From assembly GCA_910584285.1 (NCBI GenBank), contig CAJTYK010000010.1, forward strand, positions 1-52,814: DNA of 52,814 nt, written 5' to 3'. This stretch comes from an uncultured Oscillospiraceae bacterium (GTDB lineage Bacteria; Bacillota; Clostridia; Oscillospirales; Oscillospiraceae). A program made the position numbers and the translations under genes. This document shows, in pieces, positions 32,669-42,103 of this stretch. Below the pieces are notes generated by a model that saw only the letters and a program-made list of their open reading frames with translations, had not been told where the DNA came from and ran no database searches. Positions within the stretch are counted from its first letter, which is position 1; every line of letters begins with the position of its first letter.

Positions 32669-32978
32669 CGGGTGTCACCTTCTCTCCCCACTGGTAGGAG
32701 TACATCCCGTCGCCGCCGTAGAGTTGGATCTGAACCTCAACGCTGTTGCCGTTTCCCTCCACCTTTACCTTTCCAGCTCCCTTTGCTTCCGTCCTGGCTT
32801 CCGCCGCAGACAAGTTCTCATAGTACCTCTTGTCCGCCGCCCGGGCCTGGCGGCCCATCTGCACCGACGCCATGCAGCAGGTGAACAGCAGCGCCACCGC
32901 CAGCGCCGCGATCAGGATGGAGGCCAGCATCTCCACCAGAGTCTCGCCCCGGTTGTCTTTCAGCTTGCGGCACATCAT
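32658..32978 (-). CDS. Minor prepilin-like protein with atypical cleavage site
   Basis: A 106-residue protein. The leader MMCRKLKDNRG is followed by ETLVEMLASILIAALAVALL. Glu5 is present, but mature position 1 is Glu instead of the usual Phe/Met/Leu. The small C-terminal domain is rich in Gly and charged residues. The start at 32978 has a GGGAGG site eight bases away. It overlaps both neighbours, so the minor prepilins are translationally coupled. PilV/PilI-type minor pilin is the closest class by size. Confidence 0.75.
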   Translation of the reverse strand: MMCRKLKDNRGETLVEMLASILIAALAVALLFTCCMASVQMGRQARAADKRYYENLSAAEARTEAKGAGKVKVEGNGNSVEVQIQLYGGDGMYSYQWGEKVTPVDP

Positions 32979-33757
32979 TTTGGAGCCTCCCTTGTGATCT
33001 GGTTCAGCTTCCATCGGATGGCATTGCAGCTTTCCGTAACAGTTCCAGCTGTAGTATTGCTGCTATCCTTCAACTTTGGCCCGTCTCCGTCAAGAACCAG
33101 CGTGGCAAACATGGTGTAAGTGTTGTCTTTTACAAGCTTTGCAGTCAGGCTGATGTTATATGAATCATTTCCGTGCAACTCAGCCTTCACTTCCACCGCT
33201 TCTGTGAGCCATGTATCATCATCCGGTGTTACCTCAATCGTTATCGTATGCGGTGATACCTCTTTATTCTGTGGTGTCCAGTAAGAATAGCTATGCGATT
33301 TGACCTCACTGTTGGAAACATCCGCTTTATCTTTTCTGCCAATATTAGCAAATACTTTGTCCAATTCCTCTACAATGGGCAAAACACATGGGGTTCCCGA
33401 AAAGCTCCATCCAATAATTTCCCCGTTCGTCGGAGCATATGTGTGCTTATATCGATCCCCTATGTACTCATTTATATCTGTGCTCGCATTGTATTTATAT
33501 ACTGGTATTACTTCAGTCGTAACCTCATATTTCGCCGTATACTTCGCCGCCGTCAGCTCGTCGCACACCAGCTGTAGCGCCGAGGACAGCGTCAGGTACT
33601 TCTGCTGCTCCTCCCGGTTGCTGCGGCTCTTTCCGGCGTTGGACGCCGCCGCCATCAGCACCGACGCCCCCACCATGGCGCACAGCAGGAAGAACAGCAA
33701 CGCTAAAAGGATGGACGCCCCACTCTCGCTGCGCAACTTTTCCCCTATTTTCTTCAT
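32975..33757 (-). CDS. Pseudopilin-like membrane protein (PilX-type position)
   Basis: A 260-residue protein. The N-terminus MKKIGEKLRSESGASILLAL leads into a single helix (LLFFLLCAMVGASVLMAAAS). This resembles a prepilin but has Leu in place of Glu at mature position 5, as in PilX/GspK-type tip subunits. The extracellular part is about 215 residues. The middle of the gene (about 33040-33540) is clearly richer in A/T than its surroundings. It ends overlapping the next minor prepilin gene and lies 31 bp after the giant prepilin gene. Confidence 0.75.
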   Translation of the reverse strand: MKKIGEKLRSESGASILLALLFFLLCAMVGASVLMAAASNAGKSRSNREEQQKYLTLSSALQLVCDELTAAKYTAKYEVTTEVIPVYKYNASTDINEYIGDRYKHTYAPTNGEIIGWSFSGTPCVLPIVEELDKVFANIGRKDKADVSNSEVKSHSYSYWTPQNKEVSPHTITIEVTPDDDTWLTEAVEVKAELHGNDSYNISLTAKLVKDNTYTMFATLVLDGDGPKLKDSSNTTAGTVTESCNAIRWKLNQITREAPK

Positions 33758-33788
33758 GGGACGTCCCCCCTTCCCTGTTCCGGGCCAT

Positions 33789-36700
33789 CTACTGCTCCGG
33801 CTCCGTCTTATCCTCCCCCGCCCCGGCGTCTTTCTCCTGGACGGGGTCTGTTTTTTCCTCCACCGTGAGGTCAACCGCTTCCTCCGGCAGCTCCGCCCCC
33901 TCGCCCGCAGCGGGCTCCGCCTCCGGGGTCTGCTCCGGCTCGGCGGCCTGCTCGGCCGCCTGGTTTTCCGCCTGCTCCGCCTCCGAATTTGTTTTCTCGT
34001 CTTTCGGCGTCTCAGTATCCGTTTCCTCGGACGAACCCTCGTCGGCCTTCGGCTCCGGAATAGTCACGGTCATTTGGACAATTTGGGTGATGGGCGGATC
34101 ATCCACCTCGGCGTCGCTCCGCTTCAGCCACAGCGTCAGCTCCAGCGTTACCTCGGCGCCCGGGGCGTAGTTCTTTAGCAGCACAGCGTTACCCTCAGCC
34201 TTTACCTCGGGCTGCTCCGCAGAACCCTCCGCGGCATCAGGATCCGTCGCCGTGTTGTCCGGATCCGTGGGCTCCGGATTTTTCACGCTGACCACCCTAA
34301 CCTCGTCCACGGTGGTTTCAGCCGTGACCGGCTCCTCTGCCTCCTCCTTCTCGTCAAGCGGGATGGCGTCGAAGGTAATCCGGGTAACACTCTTACCCTC
34401 CTCCTCCACCGTCTTCGCCTCCGGCAGGGGCCTCATCACCACCGACAGCATACTGTGCTCAGGCTCGATTTCCGCCTCCCTGTAGGTATACGGCACGCTG
34501 ACCGTTATGGCTTGTGCTTCACCATTCGGGTCGTCCACTGCCTTCGCCTCCAGGAGCAGATAATAGTTCCCCTCCTCCTCCACCAACTGCGCACTGCTCA
34601 GCAGCTCGTCAGGTATTCTGCACACGCTCTTGTCCGGGTCGATCTTCACGTCCTCCAGCTTTTTCTCGGTCAGCTCGTTCCACTCATCGTCGCACAGCAC
34701 CAGCGGCACCACAACGTGCTCGGCTCCGGGGTACACGTAGATGGGCGAAAGCTTGGACTTCACCCGCAGCGTTGCGGTCACGTTGACGGTGATCGTCACG
34801 CGGCCATATTCCACACCGCCCTGCACATACACCACCGTCACATCCGTCTGGCCCGTTTTAAGCCCCTTCACCGTCAGCTTGCAGCTTCCGTTGTTGTCGG
34901 GGGCCGTCTTCGCTCCCTCCGTATCGCCCAAATAGGCCTCAATGATGGGCGTCTCCCCTTCCGCCAGCGTCTTCGTCTCCAGCGTCCATGTGCCGCCCGT
35001 GGGCACCCCTTCGCTCAGCCTCAGCGTCTCCGTATTTTCTTCGCCCTTCACCTTTAGCAGATCCAGGCGGATGGGCGCGCCGCCGGTGTCGCGCTCGATG
35101 CCGTGCAGCGGCCAGTCGCCGTAGTGGACGTGGATTGTCCCGTTCTCCCGGGTCAGGATGGTGGGGAAGGGGTAATTCAGACCCTGCAGCAAGTCCGCCG
35201 CGCTGTAGCTGTACTTTCCGGGGATGGCGAAGCCGTCCTCGGTGGCGGTGACGGGGTCGAAAGCGTCCAGTCTCCTCAGCACAGCTCCGGTTCCATTGCT
35301 CACCTTCAGCTGGTCGTAGGTGACGGCCATCAGGCTGTTCCAGCTGCTGACCAGCAGTGTGGTGGGATTCGTAGTCCAGGTAGTCACCCGATTCCCGGTG
35401 ATATCTGTCGCCCAGCCTCTGAACATGACCCATCTGCTCTCAATGTTGTTCTGATCCACGGGTCCGTTTCTCTCAATCGTAAATATGGGCATATAATTTG
35501 TAAATGCAGCACCATATAGACAATTGTAAGTTTCTCCGCCAATGTCGATACTCACAGCACTCTTATAGTACGTATAACCGCTACTGCCGTCACGATAGCT
35601 AACCAAAAATTCCTTTCCCACATCATCGGAGGTGAGAGAAATTCTTTGTTCCACAAAGCTGTTGTCCGCCGTATTCCTTCTTATGTTCCCATTCTTATCC
35701 CTGGCGATCACCTGTATGGAATCTCTGGTCAAGTCAAGGTCTGTCGCTAACCTTTTTTTAGGAAGTTCAGACCACCCTGTTCTATATTGTGTAGTCGTAT
35801 TTAGCCCCTCTCGGTTATTCTTCATAACCTCGCTTTCCAAATAATAGCAATTTGTGGCTGCATAGCTACTGCTACCATCTCCTGGGCCACCTATTGCATA
35901 CAGTGCCCGGATATGTGTCGATAGGGATTTCTTTTCATTCTCTGTAGGATTAGCCGACACTTTTTTCCCGTTTTCTGTCATATAAATCTCTGTATTTTCA
36001 TCTGGCAATTCAATGTAGGAATAGCAATCCGTCAGGTTTATTTGTCCTCCCCCGGTGCCTCCTCCCCCAATCGTAATGTTAATACCATTAACCGTTAAGG
36101 GTCTGAAGTAACCACCGCCGATAATCCCTCCGAGAAAGATGCCGTTCTTCCATTTCACTATTACGCCAGACTGGACCTGAATCTTTCCACCGGCATAGCA
36201 GTTTGTAATCTTGTTCTGGCACACGCCGGTCAGTCCGCCCGCACGGAGGTTGTCATTGCCAAAGGTGCTTTCAGCGTCGCCCTTGAGGATCTTGATGTTG
36301 GTCACGGCGGCGCACTTGTTCAGCACCATATCCGATGCGCCCAGAAGCCCGCCGATTGTGCTGCCACCTTCCGCATCATCGGTGCTATCCTTGTCCCGCC
36401 TGTTATAGGTCTTGTACTCAATGGTATACCCCGAGGCAGAACAGTTTTCCACCGCGCTGCCCTTATATCCGGCCGTACCTTGCCTGGCCGACGCAATACC
36501 TGCCAGGGTTCCCATGGAATACCACGCGCTGTCCATCTTGCTATCAATTTTGCTGGTGATCTTCCCCTGTCCATCCGAACTATAGAGCACAATATTTTTC
36601 AGCGAACCGTTGAACACCACCCCGAATAGCCCCGCAACAGAGGAGGTCTGACCCTGGATGTTGACGTTTTCGATTACATAGTCGTCCCCGTCAAAGGATC

Positions 36701-39700
36701 CGCTAAACCATCCGTACAGGTTATCATGACCGCCGTTACTGCCCCAAGCATAATATTCCGCGATGGGCGTGTAGATCCCGCTGTTCCCGTGGATATCATG
36801 GGTCTGTTTCCAAACATAGTCTCTGATTTGTCCTCCATAGGACAAATAGGGGAATTGCTTATTGTTACTACTTCCGTTTATCACGGTCTTGGTGTTCCGG
36901 TTCGTACTGTTCCAGTTGATGGCGGACAGCTGACCCATGGCCCGCACCTCGTAGGGATTGTCCTTCGTCCCCGGCGAGGCGGCGATCTCGCCCTCGAGCT
37001 TCTCCCATTTATCTTGCAGCGTCTTTACCGCCAGCGCGTCCGCGAAGTGGGGGTTGATCTCAAAGGTGACCGTTACGCCTCCCTGCTCCAGCGTCACCGT
37101 GCCGTTGGGCGTCTCCTCCTTGCCATACTTGTCCTTCACCCCGGTGGCGTACAGCCCCGCCTGGGCGCCGGTGAAATTCCCATCCACGTTGGGATCCGGG
37201 TTGGGCACAAAGCTGTGGTAGGATCGGAACTCATAGCCCGGCATCAGCCCCGCCATCTCGGCGTTCACCGTCTCGTCGGACTCCTGATCCTTCCACGGAC
37301 CGCCCGACCCGCCGTTTTCCGTGTAGGAGAGCCCCTCAGTGGAAAACTCCGTCTTGACGTGGTTCTCCGCCTCCTCCTGGGCCTCATAGTACCACCCATA
37401 CCCGTAGTCCGTCACCACGCCGCCGTCGCTGCGGGCGTTGGACAGGGTGGAGATCTTCTCCACCGTCTCCCCGTTGGGATCCACCTTCAGCACACTCACG
37501 CCGTAGATCTCCCGGACTCCGTTGGCCCCGGTCACCTTCATCTTTTCCCAGTAGTACACCCCCATATTGCCCAGATCCAGCTCCACGGGCCACTGGCCGT
37601 AGTGGACGGCGTTGCCGCTTCGGTCTTTCACGCCGGTGGGCAGGGGGAAGCTGGGGGCCTGCTCCCCCTCCTTCTCAGGCGGGTTGCCGTTCACGGCCCT
37701 TCCGCCCCACGCCATGCCGCCCTCCGACACCACTTTGGGCGTCTCCTTCGTCGCATCAGTTCCCTCAAACTTCATCGACTGGTAGGAAACGGCGGCCGCC
37801 CGATCATCTTTGACGGAATAGGTGCCGTTATAAGGCTCCTCCCGGTAGGTGAAATTGCCTCTATCCACAAAGCAGGTATTCTTCTGGCTGCCCGCCTTCT
37901 CGCCGCAGAAGCCATAGGTTTCCACGCCGGCGCCGCTGGACTCCAGCCGTGCCGCCGTGTAGCTGTTCCTGATCTCTCCGATGTTATAGCCCACAAAGCC
38001 GCACACCCGAACCGTGGAATCGTCTTGCGCCTTGCCGCTGATGTAGCCCACGGCGTAGGACGTGCTGATGGTTCTATTGTTCTTCCCCACCAGGCCCCCG
38101 GCGCGGGCGGTGGAGAAATCCTCCCCGCGGGCCTTCAGGCTGGCCACCTCGGCGGCACAGTTTCGGATGGCGCCATTGTTGATCCCCACCAGGCCGCCCA
38201 CATATGCTTCAGCCTTGTTGTAGATCGTGCCCTCCAGATCGGCTCCCGCCACGGCGCAATTGTCGATGGTGCCGCTGTTTCCCCCGGCCAGTGCCCCCAG
38301 GAGCAGCGTCACCCTGCTTCTGGACACAGAGACGGTCTCCGTCGGATTCATGAGATAGACGATGTTGCGCAGATTGCCGGCGGACAGGCCGAACAAGCCG
38401 GCGTACTGCCGGGTGATGTCCTCCGGCAGCTTGAATTTCACATTTTCGATGGTATGGCATCCGCCGTCGTAAATGCCGTTGAAGGGCGCGCTGAATTTGC
38501 CGATGGGCTCCTGGGTATACTCGTCGCCTTTCCAGCTCTTTTTCCAGTCATACCCCTCATAGGTCGTATAATCCAGATCCAGCTCCTGGATATAGGTATA
38601 CGTATGGCTGACCCAGGTCGGATTCCCGTTGTTTTTTTCGTATTTCCCACCGTGAGCATATGTCTCAAACTGGCTCAGCGCCCGCAGGTGCCGGGGGGTG
38701 CGCACATAGCCGTACGCCCGCATCCCCATGTTAGCGATGTAATTCGGGCGATCCACTTCCTTAATTTCCTCGGGAATGGGCTCCGCCGCCTTGGCGAAAT
38801 GGGGATTATACGCGAACCAGGTTGCTTCAGAGCTGCCCACCCCAATGCCAATGGGCTGATAGAAGTCCTCGGACGCGTAGGCGCTATTGATAAGCTCTTT
38901 GGGCAGGGGGGCAAAATAGTAGGTTTTTTCGTCCTGTACTTTTTGCAGAAGCTTTATAGTAGGCTCCGTGGCATCCCCCTTTGTATACTTCTGATCTAAA
39001 GTAGGCTCCGTGCCCTCCTCCGTCAGATAGGTGAACTTAATTGTTACGTCGTCACTTTTCAAATCCGTGAGCATCACAGCATAGCCATCCAGAGAGACAA
39101 CCGCATTGTCACTCAAAGCGTCCACTCCCTGGAATCTGTACTCATCGCCATTTTTCGCCTTGTACTGCTCATAGTAGACCAGGGTCGTGCTGACAATTTC
39201 TGAAGACCAGTCCCCATAGTGGGGCAGATCCGCCAGTCCCGGGAAGGGATACACGGTCAATGGCACGCCATCCAGCAGATTATAGGGGTGGCTTTTCTCA
39301 TTCTCCCTCGCACTCGGATCATACGCGCTCTTTTTCCCAGCAAAAGCACCCGGGGCGCTCCCCCCGTTCATCAGACCAACGAACTCCGACTTGATCATAT
39401 CCTCAAAGGATTTTCCTTGGAGGTTTTCAGATGGCGACCCGCTATATTTCAAATAGTAGCAGGAGCTATTGGTCACACCTTCCGCCAGCGGTACAATCGG
39501 AACATTTTCCCCTGTTTTCTCATAGTGCATGGCGGAATAGGCATGATTCGCCATCGCGCTACCATTGCACAGCCCGGCGGCCGTCGCGTCCGTGGCCGTA
39601 TTGTCGATGAACCCGGCAGTGTAAACATTGGTAAGCGTAACCGTTGTTCCACCAGCACCAGCAGTCCCGATCAGCCCCGCGGCGGTGGACGCTTTGAGGT

Positions 39701-41327
39701 AGCAGTCCGCGTAGGACGTGTTGACCGTCACACCGGTGGTCTGCCCCACCAGGCCGCCGGCGACAGTTGTACCCTTCACCAGCGTGGCCGCCAGGCAGTC
39801 CGTGATCGTGCCGCCGTTCAGCTCGCCCACCAGCCCGCCGGCGTTGGTGCCGGTGATCTGATAGTCGTCATCCGTTAGCTCAGTCCCTGTTATGGAAGCC
39901 TTCAGCTCCTCCAGCTCCTCGCCCTCCCAGTAGACCCAGCAGTTTGTGAAAGTCGCGTCCGCGGCAACTCCCACCAGCGCCCCGGCGGGCTTGTCGTCCA
40001 TCTTTACACTGGTATTGATCAGGCGGACATCCTTGAGCGTCATGCCGGACGGCACAATGGAAAACAGGCCGCCGTTTTTCGACTCCTCGCTCTCCTGCTT
40101 CACCGTCAGCCCCTTGATAAAGTGCACGACAGTCTCAGCCCCATTCGCCCCGTAGGAGCCGCAATAGGACTTCAACGTATCATTCACAATGGGCACAAAC
40201 TCATATGGGCTGAACATACTCTCGCCGCAGTCAATATCGGCGATCTGCACCGCCGCCGTTTTGCCCCCTACCTTGGAAAACTTCTCGTCCAGGTTTTGCA
40301 GGTGCCGCAGGTTTCCGATATAGGCGATCTCTCCGTCGCCGGTCTCGTCGGCAAACAGGCTGTTGTTTCCAGTGTCGTATGCGGAGGTACTGCGCACGGT
40401 GCCACCCTCGAGCCACGCCTCCACGGTAAACTCCCAGCCAAAAGAGGGGGGCTTATTGCCTATATTATACAGATCTTGAAACTGTTTGCCCGTTTCCAGC
40501 GAATCCAGTACTCGGGTCCAGGTATACGTCGTGCCGTTTATGCCCGTCGTTGATGTCTTCTCCCACCCATTTAGATCGCTGAGAACTATTTCGTACTGCT
40601 TATCCCCGGTACGGTACAGCTTCACCACCGGCGTCCGCGTCTCCCCCGTCGGCACCTTATAGGTGAGCTCCACCCACAGCTTCTCCTCGTTGTGCACGAT
40701 AAGGATGGGCGTCTGCAGCGCGTCGGTCTTATCATTTCCCGCTGTCTCGCCGCCGTAGTAGCCGATCATCCGCTTCTCGTCCAGCCGCTTCTGCCGGGAG
40801 GAGCCCCGCCACTTCTCATAAAAGGCCTGGAAGTTAGAATTATTGTCCAGCAGGTCGCCGTCCTCGGCGTAAAACACGTCGGCGACGCTCCCCATGTTCA
40901 CCTCGTATACGATATAGAAGCGGCCCTCACGCAGCGCCGGGTCAATCGTCCCCACAGGCAGCAGATCCTCCAGCCGGTCGGCGTCACCGTTGTAGTAGAT
41001 GTAGCGGTACTTGGCGTTTGCCGCGCCGCCGCCTGCTGCCAGGGAAGTGGCATCCTTGTGGGGCGTCACTGTCTGCTCCGTGCCGTCCGCCGCCGCCATC
41101 ACCTGCTCCTCCAGCCGCCCGCCGGCGGACAGCAGCACCGCCCGGTTCTCCGCGGCCAGGTAGATCTCCCGAGCGGTATTGTCCAGCTCGGTGATGTGGA
41201 GCCAACGGGCATAGTGCACCACCGCTACTATCCCTATCGCCAGCAGGATGGCCACAATGGCGGTCACTGCTAACATCTCTACCAGCGTGAATCCGTCGTT
41301 GCGTTTTTTGCTTGTTTTGAACTTCAT
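33789..41327 (-). CDS. Giant prepilin-adhesin with GLUG-type repeats, 2512 aa
   Basis: The N-terminus is a complete prepilin signal: charged leader to Gly12, then FTLVEMLAVTAIVAILLAIG with Glu5 (residue 17). After a pilin-like stretch to about residue 100 the protein becomes a very long, mostly beta, Gly/Asn/Thr-rich exported region. GLUG-type repeats (GGLVGxxNGxIxNCxA pattern) are readable at about 495, 527, 980, 1015, 1046, 1080, 1112, 1567, 1609, 1665, 1699 and 1735. At least two larger units each pair a GLUG block with a VHYGDW/HYGQWP-type segment. Residues about 2080-2250 look Ig-like. The last 90 residues are very rich in Glu, Ala, Pro and Thr, without an LPXTG anchor. It opens the pilus operon and is likely a tip or shaft adhesin. 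Confidence 0.85.
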   Translation of the reverse strand: MKFKTSKKRNDGFTLVEMLAVTAIVAILLAIGIVAVVHYARWLHITELDNTAREIYLAAENRAVLLSAGGRLEEQVMAAADGTEQTVTPHKDATSLAAGGGAANAKYRYIYYNGDADRLEDLLPVGTIDPALREGRFYIVYEVNMGSVADVFYAEDGDLLDNNSNFQAFYEKWRGSSRQKRLDEKRMIGYYGGETAGNDKTDALQTPILIVHNEEKLWVELTYKVPTGETRTPVVKLYRTGDKQYEIVLSDLNGWEKTSTTGINGTTYTWTRVLDSLETGKQFQDLYNIGNKPPSFGWEFTVEAWLEGGTVRSTSAYDTGNNSLFADETGDGEIAYIGNLRHLQNLDEKFSKVGGKTAAVQIADIDCGESMFSPYEFVPIVNDTLKSYCGSYGANGAETVVHFIKGLTVKQESEESKNGGLFSIVPSGMTLKDVRLINTSVKMDDKPAGALVGVAADATFTNCWVYWEGEELEELKASITGTELTDDDYQITGTNAGGLVGELNGGTITDCLAATLVKGTTVAGGLVGQTTGVTVNTSYADCYLKASTAAGLIGTAGAGGTTVTLTNVYTAGFIDNTATDATAAGLCNGSAMANHAYSAMHYEKTGENVPIVPLAEGVTNSSCYYLKYSGSPSENLQGKSFEDMIKSEFVGLMNGGSAPGAFAGKKSAYDPSARENEKSHPYNLLDGVPLTVYPFPGLADLPHYGDWSSEIVSTTLVYYEQYKAKNGDEYRFQGVDALSDNAVVSLDGYAVMLTDLKSDDVTIKFTYLTEEGTEPTLDQKYTKGDATEPTIKLLQKVQDEKTYYFAPLPKELINSAYASEDFYQPIGIGVGSSEATWFAYNPHFAKAAEPIPEEIKEVDRPNYIANMGMRAYGYVRTPRHLRALSQFETYAHGGKYEKNNGNPTWVSHTYTYIQELDLDYTTYEGYDWKKSWKGDEYTQEPIGKFSAPFNGIYDGGCHTIENVKFKLPEDITRQYAGLFGLSAGNLRNIVYLMNPTETVSVSRSRVTLLLGALAGGNSGTIDNCAVAGADLEGTIYNKAEAYVGGLVGINNGAIRNCAAEVASLKARGEDFSTARAGGLVGKNNRTISTSYAVGYISGKAQDDSTVRVCGFVGYNIGEIRNSYTAARLESSGAGVETYGFCGEKAGSQKNTCFVDRGNFTYREEPYNGTYSVKDDRAAAVSYQSMKFEGTDATKETPKVVSEGGMAWGGRAVNGNPPEKEGEQAPSFPLPTGVKDRSGNAVHYGQWPVELDLGNMGVYYWEKMKVTGANGVREIYGVSVLKVDPNGETVEKISTLSNARSDGGVVTDYGYGWYYEAQEEAENHVKTEFSTEGLSYTENGGSGGPWKDQESDETVNAEMAGLMPGYEFRSYHSFVPNPDPNVDGNFTGAQAGLYATGVKDKYGKEETPNGTVTLEQGGVTVTFEINPHFADALAVKTLQDKWEKLEGEIAASPGTKDNPYEVRAMGQLSAINWNSTNRNTKTVINGSSNNKQFPYLSYGGQIRDYVWKQTHDIHGNSGIYTPIAEYYAWGSNGGHDNLYGWFSGSFDGDDYVIENVNIQGQTSSVAGLFGVVFNGSLKNIVLYSSDGQGKITSKIDSKMDSAWYSMGTLAGIASARQGTAGYKGSAVENCSASGYTIEYKTYNRRDKDSTDDAEGGSTIGGLLGASDMVLNKCAAVTNIKILKGDAESTFGNDNLRAGGLTGVCQNKITNCYAGGKIQVQSGVIVKWKNGIFLGGIIGGGYFRPLTVNGINITIGGGGTGGGQINLTDCYSYIELPDENTEIYMTENGKKVSANPTENEKKSLSTHIRALYAIGGPGDGSSSYAATNCYYLESEVMKNNREGLNTTTQYRTGWSELPKKRLATDLDLTRDSIQVIARDKNGNIRRNTADNSFVEQRISLTSDDVGKEFLVSYRDGSSGYTYYKSAVSIDIGGETYNCLYGAAFTNYMPIFTIERNGPVDQNNIESRWVMFRGWATDITGNRVTTWTTNPTTLLVSSWNSLMAVTYDQLKVSNGTGAVLRRLDAFDPVTATEDGFAIPGKYSYSAADLLQGLNYPFPTILTRENGTIHVHYGDWPLHGIERDTGGAPIRLDLLKVKGEENTETLRLSEGVPTGGTWTLETKTLAEGETPIIEAYLGDTEGAKTAPDNNGSCKLTVKGLKTGQTDVTVVYVQGGVEYGRVTITVNVTATLRVKSKLSPIYVYPGAEHVVVPLVLCDDEWNELTEKKLEDVKIDPDKSVCRIPDELLSSAQLVEEEGNYYLLLEAKAVDDPNGEAQAITVSVPYTYREAEIEPEHSMLSVVMRPLPEAKTVEEEGKSVTRITFDAIPLDEKEEAEEPVTAETTVDEVRVVSVKNPEPTDPDNTATDPDAAEGSAEQPEVKAEGNAVLLKNYAPGAEVTLELTLWLKRSDAEVDDPPITQIVQMTVTIPEPKADEGSSEETDTETPKDEKTNSEAEQAENQAAEQAAEPEQTPEAEPAAGEGAELPEEAVDLTVEEKTDPVQEKDAGAGEDKTEPEQ

Positions 41328-41406
41328 AGCGACGCTCCTTACTATAACGGCACGGGCTTGAACCTGAAAAACGGGGGCGTAAACGTTCATTTACTTCCGT
41401 TAGGTT

Positions 41407-41435
41407 ATCATACACCAGCTTATGCTTTTTGACAA
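41407..41435 (-). promoter_or_regulatory. Promoter of the type IV pilus operon
   Basis: On the minus strand, TTGTCA (41430-41435) and TATGAT (41407-41412) with a 17-bp spacer, 80 bp upstream of the giant prepilin start. The 319-bp gap 41328-41646 shows no other gene. An AATACT ... AGTATT dyad (about 41545-41580) nearer to the Xre gene may be an operator. Confidence 0.75.
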
Positions 41436-41646
41436 TCCCCTTTTTGCGCAAAGTGCCAAACGCATCAAGGAGGATTTCACAGCCTGCCGGCCTCCTCTGT
41501 GTCCGCCTTGCGCCTGCAAGCTCATAGCTTCCATGAAATTAAATAATACTATAGGAAAGGCGGAAAGTCAACCGGTAGTATTACCCAAGTACACTATGGG
41601 AAAACTTCTTTTTGCTACACTGATAGCAGAAAGGAGGGGATACTAC

Positions 41647-41949
41647 ATGATCGATTGCAGCGAAAAGCTTCGCCAGCTTCGGGCAGGCAAGCACCTGACC
41701 CAGGAGCAGCTGGCCCATCGAGTGGGGGTCACCAAGGGAATGATCAGCGCCTATGAGACCGCCAGCAAGGCACCCTCCCTGGAAGTGTTGATCCGCCTGT
41801 CCCGGGTGCTGGGGGTGACGGTGGACTATCTGGTGTGCGTGGACGCGCCCAGGTATGTGGATCTGTCCGCCCTGGATGACAGCTCCGCCGCCCTGGTCAT
41901 CGCCCTGGTGGACAAGTTGGGGCACAATTCACAATCCTCCTCGCGATGA
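41647..41949 (+). CDS. Small Xre-family regulator
   Basis: A 100-residue protein consisting almost entirely of a lambda-repressor-type HTH (LRQLRAGKHLTQEQLAHRVG, then ISAYETASKAPSLEVLIRLS, VLGVTVDYLV). A short C-terminal tail follows. The GAAAGGAGG ribosome site is eight to ten bases from the ATG. It diverges from the pilus operon and shares its upstream region, so it is a candidate pilus regulator. That link is from position only. Confidence 0.85.
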   Translation: MIDCSEKLRQLRAGKHLTQEQLAHRVGVTKGMISAYETASKAPSLEVLIRLSRVLGVTVDYLVCVDAPRYVDLSALDDSSAALVIALVDKLGHNSQSSSR

Positions 41950-42066
41950 AGCCCATCTTTTTGGCAGTTCACACAGCCAGATTGTACCACGCATTGTATC
42001 ATATTTCCAGACCCTTGTGTTTATTTTTTCTTGAAATGCCTGATTTTCTGCGTGGAAAGCAACCGG

Positions 42067-42099
42067 GGCGCCCGGGGGAGCAATCATCCCTCGGGCGCC
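42067..42099 (-). terminator. Possible terminator of the LytTR gene
   Basis: A 13-bp GC-rich stem with one G-T pair (42067-42079 with 42087-42099), 5 bp past the stop of the response regulator gene. No clear T run follows on the minus strand. Confidence 0.5.
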
Positions 42100-42103
42100 T
42101 TGT

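Noticed and set aside
36726..38999. 757-codon plus-strand frame inside the giant prepilin gene
   Set aside because: The minus frame has a prepilin signal, repeats and a ribosome site. The plus frame has none and its composition is that of an antisense shadow.
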